From Spirochaetaceae bacterium (GTDB taxonomy: Bacteria > Spirochaetota > Spirochaetia > DSM-27196 > PWMO01), in NCBI GenBank assembly GCA_003558175.1, contig PWMO01000385.1:1-5340 (forward strand): DNA of 5,340 bases, in the 5' to 3' direction. This document shows, in pieces, positions 1 through 4,613 of this stretch (positions are counted from its first letter, which is position 1; each line of letters starts with the position of its first letter). A program made the position numbers and the translations under genes. Below the pieces are notes generated by a model. The model did not search any database. It had not been told where the DNA came from and was given only the letters and a program-made list of their open reading frames with translations.

Positions 1-293
1 CCCTCCGCGGCCGTGGCGTTGCCGGCCCTGGCTGCCGTGGCGCTCCCGGCCTCGGAGCCTGGCGCAGTGGCCTCGGAGCCGGTATCGACAATGGCGCGGT
101 AGAAGCTGCCGCGGTCAACGATCTCGATCAGCGGGGCGCCGCCGTCAAGCGGCAGCAGCCGTCCGGTATCGGCATCCACGACCCAGACCGCTCCCTGCTC
201 GGTGCTCTTCTTGAACCCCTTGTCGGAGGTCTGCACCACGGAGACCGGTTCGCCCGTGCGGCTGCAGACTACCAGCGGCTTGCCGCCTACCAT
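1..293 (-). CDS. Partial ORF downstream of hisA; possible diverged HisI/HisE-type histidine protein (C-terminus off the window)
   Basis: The frame is open from the ATG at 293-291 to the left edge (97 codons), so the C-terminus is missing. The start overlaps the last 7 nt of hisA (ATGGTAG contains both the ATG and the hisA TAG), which implies translational coupling. Residues 6-50 read roughly PLVVCSRTGEPV, then KGFKKSTEQG, then W..DADTGRLLPLDGG. By eye this lines up without gaps with the HisI (phosphoribosyl-AMP cyclohydrolase) pattern VV.D..TGEVLM, EALRKTLETG, and W.RSR..LWKKGETSG. The SRSR and Cys zinc motifs of a working HisI are not seen. From about residue 73 the protein becomes an Ala/Gly/Ser/Glu-rich linker, probably leading to another domain outside the window, possibly HisE. 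The gene call is solid. The HisI/HisE assignment is an inference from weak similarity plus position beside hisA, and an unrelated protein is possible. Confidence 0.7.
   Translation of the reverse strand, partial: MVGGKPLVVCSRTGEPVSVVQTSDKGFKKSTEQGAVWVVDADTGRLLPLDGGAPLIEIVDRGSFYRAIVDTGSEATAPGSEAGSATAARAGNATAAE
10..80 (-). repeat. Short degenerate direct repeats coding an Ala-rich linker
   Basis: The 12-mer ggcctcggagcc occurs at 48-59 and again at 69-80, a 21-bp period (7 codons) that encodes GSEA twice. The 9-mer gccgtggcg occurs at 10-18 and 34-42, a 24-bp period (8 codons) that encodes ATA-type residues. Both periods keep the reading frame, so the linker of the ORF probably grew by slippage. 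It is low-complexity protein rather than a mobile repeat. Confidence 0.6.
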
Positions 294-1033
294 GCGGTCT
301 CTCCGTCCGTGCCGGGGAATTTGCCAAAGACCTCCGCGGCGGCAACCGCGTCTTCGTAGATCGCCTTGCCGGCAATCACGGCAACGACGCCCTTGTGCCG
401 GTCAGCGGCAACGCGATCGATGTCGGCCATCGAGCCGATGCCTCCGGAGAGGATCACCGGCAGCCCCGAAGCCTCGGCAATTCTGTTGGTGCCCGCGATA
501 TCCGGTCCGGCAAGGGTACCGTCATTGGCGATGTTGGTGTAGATGATGCCGCAGGCTCCGACCTCTTTCGCGCGTCGCGCCAGCTCTATGTCCTGGATGC
601 CGGTCTGCTGTTCCCAGCCCTGGACGTAGACCATGTGATCACGGGCGTCGATTCCCGCCAGAAAGACGTTGCCGTAGTGGGCGCTCCAACCTTCGACCAC
701 CTCGGGACGGCGCGCGAAGGTTGTTCCGATGACAAATCGGTCGATCCCCAGGTCCATCAGTTCTTCGATGTCTTCATCGGTGCGGATTCCGCCGCCGAGC
801 TCCAGGGTGCACGACACCGCCTTGCGAATCTTGCGGATCTTCTTGCGGTTGGTCTGCTTGTCTCCGCGGGCGGCATCGAGATCCACAATATGGAGCCGGG
901 TGGCTCCTGCAGCTACGAAATCACGCGCAACCGCCACCGGATCCCGGTCGTACACGTCCACCTGATCGTAGTCACCTTGCGTTAACCGAACGCAGCGGCC
1001 CCCAAGGATATCAATAGCTGGTATAACTGTCAT
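287..1033 (-). CDS. hisA: HisA: phosphoribosylformimino-5-aminoimidazole carboxamide ribotide isomerase
   Basis: HisA is a cytoplasmic (beta-alpha)8-barrel enzyme of histidine biosynthesis. It catalyses the Amadori isomerisation of ProFAR to PRFAR, the step before HisF/HisH. The protein is 248 aa, the usual length. Visible hallmarks are the N-terminal PAIDILGGRCVRL with the catalytic Asp at residue 8, the phosphate-binding GGGIR at 80-84, the second catalytic Asp at 129 (GIDAR), and the Gly-Trp at 139-140. Further along are YTNIANDGT at 165-173 (family form YTDI..DGT), SGGIGS at 196-201 and AGKAIYE at 221-227. All catalytic landmarks are kept, so it should be active. The ATG at 1033 has a TAGGAG ribosome site at 1045-1040, 6 nt upstream. 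The gene lies 55 bp after the aldolase-like gene and overlaps the next ORF by 7 nt. It is odd in not sitting beside hisH or hisF within this window. Confidence 0.96.
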   Translation of the reverse strand: MTVIPAIDILGGRCVRLTQGDYDQVDVYDRDPVAVARDFVAAGATRLHIVDLDAARGDKQTNRKKIRKIRKAVSCTLELGGGIRTDEDIEELMDLGIDRFVIGTTFARRPEVVEGWSAHYGNVFLAGIDARDHMVYVQGWEQQTGIQDIELARRAKEVGACGIIYTNIANDGTLAGPDIAGTNRIAEASGLPVILSGGIGSMADIDRVAADRHKGVVAVIAGKAIYEDAVAAAEVFGKFPGTDGETAW

Positions 1034-1080
1034 GGAGAACTCCTACACGGGCATAGCCGATAATCAAGCCTTTTCGATGA

Positions 1081-1086
1081 AGTATA
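1081..1086 (-). promoter_or_regulatory. Possible internal -10 element for hisA
   Basis: In the 55-bp gap before hisA the minus strand reads TATACT (1086 to 1081), one mismatch from the -10 consensus and part of the 8-bp palindrome agtatact (1081-1088). Transcription from here would give a leader of about 40 nt before the hisA ATG. No good -35 is visible at 16-18 bp upstream, which would lie inside the aldolase-like gene. This is a weak candidate; hisA may depend entirely on the rhaM promoter. Confidence 0.25.
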
Positions 1087-1088
1087 CT

Positions 1089-2222
1089 CTAGTTTTCGCT
1101 TCCGGCCCAGCGCAGACAGAGGTCAATCTGCTCCTGTGGCAGCGCAGCTGCGCCGCCGAAATCCTGCGCGTAGACGGCAATCTGAATTGCGTCCAGCAGC
1201 ATGGCAGCGGTAACGTCCATTTCGCGTCGATTGCGCCCCGTGACAAAGACCCCAAGGCCCGCGACCGCGAGCGCCGGCGGGACCCACCCGGCCTCTTCGC
1301 CGTAACGCTCGATCTCTTCGGCGATGGCCCGCCCGGCGGCGATCATGTCGTCATTGAGCGACAGGAAGGGAATCCGGTGGCCCAACGGCACCACGTGGTG
1401 GATGCAGAGAGGCTCTGCCAGCGGTGTGAACGCCCCGGCCGAACGAACGAAGCGCGCTAATTCGCGGTTGGTAAGGAGGGCCGTGCGATAGCGTACGCCG
1501 GAACGGTCCCACTGCTCGGCCCGGCGCGAAATTTGCAGCGCGATCAACTCCGCCGCCTGTACATCATACGCTACGGGGCCGAGATCCGGCAGGCGTCCAA
1601 CGGCACCGCGGACGGTCTCGATCACCCATCGTTCGACCTTGCGCAGCTGCTCGACGCTGTCGGCTGCGATAAGCAGTCCGTTGTTTCGCACCAGCGCGGC
1701 GAGTACCGGCTCGTCTTCGCCACCGGAGTCAGACCGTCGGCCGGCTATGCCGCGCGCCAGCGCACGTGCCGCCTCGACACCGATTGACGCCTGTGGAACC
1801 CAGGTCACCGCCCCGTCAAAGAGCCGCGCCGCCGCTGCCTCGCCTTCTACCGCGCAGCAGATGCCGTTGACGAGCGGCGGGTGCGTGTACGCTGCGAACG
1901 CGTACCGGGCCGCCTCGTGCAGCAATGCTTCGGCCGGAGGGACCTGCTGCTGTCCCGCACGGCGCGCCTCGAGCAGCAGCGACCACGCCTCGCGCTCGCG
2001 CGCAAGCGGTTCTTCCGGCAACTCCCCGCGCACAATGGCGGCGACCTTGCGCCGGTCAAGCGCAACAAACAACTCTTCAGTGCAGTCCGCCAGTGATACC
2101 CCGTCCGAAATGATCCGCAGCGTGTTCTTCTCTTTGAGCGAGACGCTGCCCCGCCCATCGGGCGCCCACTGGGGATTGACGCCGTAGCGGCGTGCAAGCT
2201 CAACAAGGTCGTGCAGACTCAC
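1089..2222 (-). CDS. Class II aldolase/adducin-fold protein, related to the aldolase half of rhamnulose-1-P aldolase/SDR; probably catalytically altered
   Basis: The 377-aa protein follows the class II aldolase layout. It has LVELARRYGVNP at 6-17, the phosphate-loop region PDGRGSVSLK at 21-30 (family form GGGN.S.K), and IISDGVSLAD at 37-46 (family form IKASG..LAD). THPPLVNG is at 113-120, VRNNGLLIAAD at 178-188 (family form QNHG), and a C-terminal VAGLGVFVTGR at 320-330, typical of the linker region of aldolase/SDR fusions. The SDR domain itself is absent. Known enzymes bind Zn2+ with Glu and three His residues. Here Glu98 and His114 appear kept, but the first His of HxH is Tyr112 and the third is Asn181, and the Gly-rich loop is changed. 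It starts at GTG (2222) with GGAGGGGAG at 2234-2226. It sits 18 bp after rhaM, which suggests a link to rhamnose or another deoxysugar. Whether it is an enzyme, a regulator or a binding protein is open. Confidence 0.85.
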   Translation of the reverse strand: MSLHDLVELARRYGVNPQWAPDGRGSVSLKEKNTLRIISDGVSLADCTEELFVALDRRKVAAIVRGELPEEPLAREREAWSLLLEARRAGQQQVPPAEALLHEAARYAFAAYTHPPLVNGICCAVEGEAAAARLFDGAVTWVPQASIGVEAARALARGIAGRRSDSGGEDEPVLAALVRNNGLLIAADSVEQLRKVERWVIETVRGAVGRLPDLGPVAYDVQAAELIALQISRRAEQWDRSGVRYRTALLTNRELARFVRSAGAFTPLAEPLCIHHVVPLGHRIPFLSLNDDMIAAGRAIAEEIERYGEEAGWVPPALAVAGLGVFVTGRNRREMDVTAAMLLDAIQIAVYAQDFGGAAALPQEQIDLCLRWAGSEN

Positions 2223-2225
2223 AAT

Positions 2226-2234
2226 CTCCCCTCC
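2226..2234 (-). promoter_or_regulatory. Strong Shine-Dalgarno fixing the GTG start of the aldolase-like gene
   Basis: On the minus strand GGAGGGGAG lies just before the GTG at 2222-2220. The GGAGG core is 7 nt from the start codon, in the short gap after the rhaM stop codon. No ATG lies nearby in this frame, so GTG is the supported start. Confidence 0.75.
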
Positions 2235-2240
2235 GGCCGG

Positions 2241-2555
2241 TCAATCCATGTGGAACAGTTCGAGCAGATTTCTGACCACCGGAGAGTTGTCTTCGTTGGT
2301 GTCCATGATGTCGGCCATATGCTTCCACCATTTCTTTACGACGCGCGATCTGGACAGGTCGGCGACGGTGTTGTGGTCTTTGACCTTCTGCACCGCGAAC
2401 AGAATCAGGCTGTCAGGATCAAGATAGATGGAGTAATCCTGTATACCGGCCGTCTCGAACTCCCGCACCAGCTCGGGCCAGATCTCGTCATGCCGCCGTT
2501 TGTACTCGTTTTCACAGCCCGGTTTGAGCTTCATGGTAAATGCGACGCGTTTCAT
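2241..2555 (-). CDS. rhaM: L-rhamnose mutarotase
   Basis: RhaM interconverts the alpha and beta anomers of L-rhamnose and supplies the anomer used by rhamnose isomerase or other catabolic enzymes. It is a small cytoplasmic dimer with a ferredoxin-like fold. The product is 104 aa, the same length as E. coli RhaM. It carries the family signatures EYKRRHDEIWPEL (17-29), with the active-site His at 22 and Tyr at 18, then YSIYLD (41-46), the WW pair at 76-77 and DNSPV (89-93). The ATG at 2555 was chosen because it gives the family length and has GAGGGGG 4 nt upstream (2566-2560). A longer in-frame version would run back through the promoter. It is the first gene of the leftward unit, 18 bp before the aldolase-like gene. 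The family also contains proteins acting on other sugars, so the exact sugar is not proven. Confidence 0.94.
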   Translation of the reverse strand: MKRVAFTMKLKPGCENEYKRRHDEIWPELVREFETAGIQDYSIYLDPDSLILFAVQKVKDHNTVADLSRSRVVKKWWKHMADIMDTNEDNSPVVRNLLELFHMD

Positions 2556-2589
2556 ATTTCCCCCTCTCGGCAACAGGCTCCTGATGCGT

Positions 2590-2618
2590 ATTATAGCCCA
2601 ACTGCCCAACGGCGTCAG
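2590..2618 (-). promoter_or_regulatory. Sigma70-type promoter for the leftward rhaM unit
   Basis: The minus strand shows a perfect TATAAT (2595 to 2590), a 17-bp spacer and CTGACG (2618 to 2613), which matches 4 of 6 bases of TTGACA. Transcription would start near 2583, giving a leader of about 28 nt before the rhaM ATG. The next three genes follow with gaps of 18 bp, 55 bp and a 7-nt overlap, so this promoter could serve all four. Confidence 0.75.
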
Positions 2619-2629
2619 GCTGTCCCTGA
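2596..2629. promoter_or_regulatory. Repeats around the rhaM promoter: direct repeat in the spacer and inverted repeat over the -35
   Basis: The 7-mer gcccaac occurs at 2596-2602 and 2604-2610, an 8-bp period, filling nearly all of the -10/-35 spacer. Next to it, TCAGG (2615-2619) and CCTGA (2625-2629) form an inverted repeat with a 5-bp centre that overlaps the -35 element. Both positions suit a repressor or activator site, but short repeats like these can also occur by chance. Confidence 0.35.
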
Positions 2630-2633
2630 ACTG

Positions 2634-2709
2634 CACTGTTGCGCGGCACCGAAAAACGTCACTGTGGTGAGTTCACTTGTTCACTCGGGGTACAGAACGT
2701 GATACAGTG
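2634..2709. promoter_or_regulatory. Cluster of TCAC/GTGA and CACTGT/ACAGTG half-sites upstream of the DUF4954 gene
   Basis: TCAC occurs at 2659-2662, 2673-2676 (ttcac) and 2681-2684, and GTGA at 2667-2670 and 2699-2702. The tetramers at 2659-2670 form TCAC-4-GTGA, and those at 2667-2676 form GTGA-2-TCAC. The 7-mer gttcact is repeated at 2671-2677 and 2679-2685. CACTGT lies at 2634-2639 and 2660-2665, with its inverse ACAGTG at 2704-2709. The density in about 75 bp of non-coding DNA suggests operator sites, though no regulator is identified. Confidence 0.35.
2680..2708 (+). promoter_or_regulatory. Weak candidate promoter for the rightward DUF4954 unit
   Basis: TTCACT (2680-2685, 4 of 6 with TTGACA) is followed after 17 bp by TACAGT (2703-2708, 4 of 6 with TATAAT). 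The leader to the GTG at 2729 would be only about 15 nt, but it still contains the ribosome site. The match is modest and another sigma factor or start is possible. Confidence 0.3.
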
Positions 2710-2715
2710 TGCTTT

Positions 2716-2722
2716 GGGGAGG
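2716..2722 (+). promoter_or_regulatory. Shine-Dalgarno that decides the DUF4954 start
   Basis: GGGGAGG lies 6 nt before the GTG at 2729-2731. The frame stays open 30 codons further upstream to a TTG at 2639, but that stretch overlaps the intergenic repeats and has no comparable ribosome site. The GTG is therefore preferred. Confidence 0.8.
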
Positions 2723-2728
2723 CTTACC

Positions 2729-4597
2729 GTGACCGATACTTCCGGGTTCCGCTACGCCATTGAGGACGCCCCCTTCCTTCTTGAGCAGCGGCGCGGAGAG
2801 AACCAGGGCAGCTCGCCCGAACGGCGGTTGCGTGCGCTCACGGTGGCCGAGATCGCCCAGCTCGAGCGTCAGGGAAACGTCTGTACCGACTGGTCACGAG
2901 TGCTCGTGGCATTAGATTTTGATCCCGCGCCGGTGGTGTATAACTGCTTCCTGGACGACGTGGTACTGGGCGTCTTTACGCGCAGCGCGGAACAGCGGTG
3001 CGAGATCCCTCCCGGGGTATTCGGCAGCACACTCCGTGACGTGGTGGTGGAAGACAACGCCTCGATTCATCGCTGTCCGCTGGTATCCGGTTACGGCATT
3101 GCGACCGGAGCAGTAGTGTTCGACAGCACGCTGACCTTTGACGGCCCGTCGACCCAGGGGAACGGCACCGAGATTGCCGCGGGGATCGAATCGGGGGGCC
3201 GCGAGATTGCGCTGCTGGCCGATCTCGACCTGCCGTGGGCAACCCGCATTCTGGAAAACCCGGCCGACTCGGCGCTCCGCGAAGCCTACGAGCGGTACAC
3301 CGCCGCCTACCTCGCCGCCTGCAATCGCAACTCGGGCTACGTCGGACGGGGCGCGGTCGTGCGCCACTGTACGCGCATCGAGAACAGCTGGATTGGTGAC
3401 GGCGCACAGCTGCGCGGAGTACAACTGCTGCGGGAGAGCAGCGTTCACTGCAGCGCTGAGGAGCCAGCGGTGCTGGGAGACGGGGTGATCGTCGAGTATT
3501 CCATCGTGCAGCACGGCGCACGCGTTGAGAGTGGGGCGGCGGTGCAGCAGGCATTGATCATGGAGTACGCCGCGGTAGAACACCACGCCAAGGTGGACCA
3601 GAGCATCATCGGACCCAACTCCTCGATTGGCGAGGGCGAAGTGAACGCGTCGCTGATCGGGCCCTTTGTGGGAGCTCACCACCAGTCACTGCTGATTGCC
3701 GCCTGCTGGCCCGAGGGCCGCGGTACAATCGGGTACGGAGCAAACGTGGGCTCCAATCACACCTCGCGCGCGCCGGACCAGGAGCTGTGGCCCGGTGAGG
3801 GGATGTTCTTTGGGCTCAGCTGCGCCATCAAGATGCCGGCCAACTTTCGCGACGCGCCGTATAGCGTCATTGCCGCCGGAGTGACGACGCTGCCGCAGCG
3901 GCTGCGCTTTCCTTTCTCGCTCATTCTGGAGGCCGGAGAACAGCTGCCCGGCGTCTCACCGGCCTTCAATCGCCTGATCCCGGCCTGGGGCTTGAGCAGC
4001 AATCTCTACGGGCTGCTGCGCAACGAAACCAAGTTTCGTTCGCGCGACCGCGCGCGGCGGCACCGTTTTGACTTTTCGGTTTTTCGTGACGATATTCTCC
4101 GTCTAATGGAGGATTCCGTGCGGCGGCTGGAGGCGGTTCCGGAGGTCCGTGATTACTATCTTCCGGGAGATCTGGACGGTATCGGCAAGAACTACGTTCT
4201 TGAGTCCGACCGCAAAGAGGCGGTCGAGACCTACCGCTTCTTCCTGCGGTATACCGATGCGCTGGCACGCATGGATGATCTTCACCGGCGCCTGGTCGCC
4301 GAGAACGGAACGCCTACGGCGGGGGATAGCGCCGCGGCGGAAACGCTTGGTGAACTGGCAAGAATGATCGAGGCCGTACACGCCGGAGTCGTCGGTTCCC
4401 GCGCCAAGGATTTCGAGCGCGGGGTACGGATTATCGATGACTACGCGGCCACTCATCCGGCGCTCGACAATGACGCACTGATCCGCGATTCCGCGGCCTG
4501 GGTGGCAGAGACGCAGGACCGGATCACAACGCTGCAGCAGCGGATAGGCGTGATTGCGGACCCGGATGTTCCGGGTAATCCGGACACTTCAGGATAA
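2729..4597 (+). CDS. DUF4954 family protein with left-handed beta-helix (hexapeptide) repeats
   Basis: The 622-aa product has the length and N-terminal signature of DUF4954: RALTVAEIAQLE (35-46), then TDWSRV near 53-58 and DF.P...YNCFLDDVVLGVF up to about 83. Two blocks of hexapeptide-type repeats follow, at about 95-135 and 203-330 (for example SWIGDGAQLRG, SIIGPNSSIGEG). They are split by a helical insert at about 165-200. A conserved-looking segment comes next, with GANVGSNHTSR near 338-347 and WPGEGMFFGL at 354-363. The last ~175 residues are charged and helical. No signal peptide or membrane segment is seen, so it should be cytoplasmic. The beta-helix resembles the C-terminal part of sugar-nucleotide transferases such as glucose-1-phosphate adenylyltransferase. 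No nucleotidyltransferase domain precedes it, so the function is unknown to me. It probably forms an operon with the HD protein 16 bp downstream. Confidence 0.92.
   Translation: MTDTSGFRYAIEDAPFLLEQRRGENQGSSPERRLRALTVAEIAQLERQGNVCTDWSRVLVALDFDPAPVVYNCFLDDVVLGVFTRSAEQRCEIPPGVFGSTLRDVVVEDNASIHRCPLVSGYGIATGAVVFDSTLTFDGPSTQGNGTEIAAGIESGGREIALLADLDLPWATRILENPADSALREAYERYTAAYLAACNRNSGYVGRGAVVRHCTRIENSWIGDGAQLRGVQLLRESSVHCSAEEPAVLGDGVIVEYSIVQHGARVESGAAVQQALIMEYAAVEHHAKVDQSIIGPNSSIGEGEVNASLIGPFVGAHHQSLLIAACWPEGRGTIGYGANVGSNHTSRAPDQELWPGEGMFFGLSCAIKMPANFRDAPYSVIAAGVTTLPQRLRFPFSLILEAGEQLPGVSPAFNRLIPAWGLSSNLYGLLRNETKFRSRDRARRHRFDFSVFRDDILRLMEDSVRRLEAVPEVRDYYLPGDLDGIGKNYVLESDRKEAVETYRFFLRYTDALARMDDLHRRLVAENGTPTAGDSAAAETLGELARMIEAVHAGVVGSRAKDFERGVRIIDDYAATHPALDNDALIRDSAAWVAETQDRITTLQQRIGVIADPDVPGNPDTSG
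4560..4584 (+). other. Overlapping, mutually exclusive hairpins at the end of the DUF4954 gene
   Basis: ACCCGGA (4560-4566) can pair with TCCGGGT (4570-4576) around a 3-nt loop. The 4570-4574 arm can instead pair with CCGGA at 4580-4584 around GTAAT. The arms lie inside the last codons of the gene, about 20-50 nt before the ribosome site of the next gene. No U-tract follows, so this is not an ordinary terminator. It may affect translation or RNA stability, or simply reflect GC-rich coding sequence. Confidence 0.3.
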
Positions 4598-4601
4598 GCA
4601 T

Positions 4602-4607
4602 GGGAGG
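4602..4607 (+). promoter_or_regulatory. Shine-Dalgarno that decides the start of the HD-domain gene
   Basis: GGGAGG lies 6 nt before the GTG at 4614-4616. The nearby ATG at 4600 is in a different frame that gives an implausible protein, so GTG is the supported start. Confidence 0.75.
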
Positions 4608-4613
4608 CATACG

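Noticed and set aside
395..985. 196-codon plus-strand ORF opposite hisA
   Set aside because: It is the antisense shadow of a clearly recognisable hisA, with no ribosome site or family motif of its own.
1639..2187. 182-codon plus-strand ORF, rich in Ser/Ala/Arg
   Set aside because: The composition is typical of a shadow frame, and the region codes for the aldolase-like protein on the minus strand.
2556..2636. N-terminal extension of RhaM to 131 residues
   Set aside because: It would translate through the TATAAT promoter; the ATG at 2555 gives the exact family length and has its own ribosome site.
2639..2728. Upstream extension of the DUF4954 gene to a TTG at 2639
   Set aside because: The GTG at 2729 has a strong GGGGAGG ribosome site; the extension runs through the promoter and repeat region and adds residues unlike the family N-terminus.
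2912..3682. 256-codon minus-strand ORF opposite the DUF4954 gene
   Set aside because: It overlaps the well-supported DUF4954 gene on the other strand, has no recognisable domain, and long antisense frames are common in GC-rich genes.
4600..4602. ATG just after the DUF4954 stop as the start of the next gene
   Set aside because: Its frame gives a low-quality Cys/Thr/Ser-rich product; the GTG at 4614 gives the HD-domain protein and has a properly spaced ribosome site.
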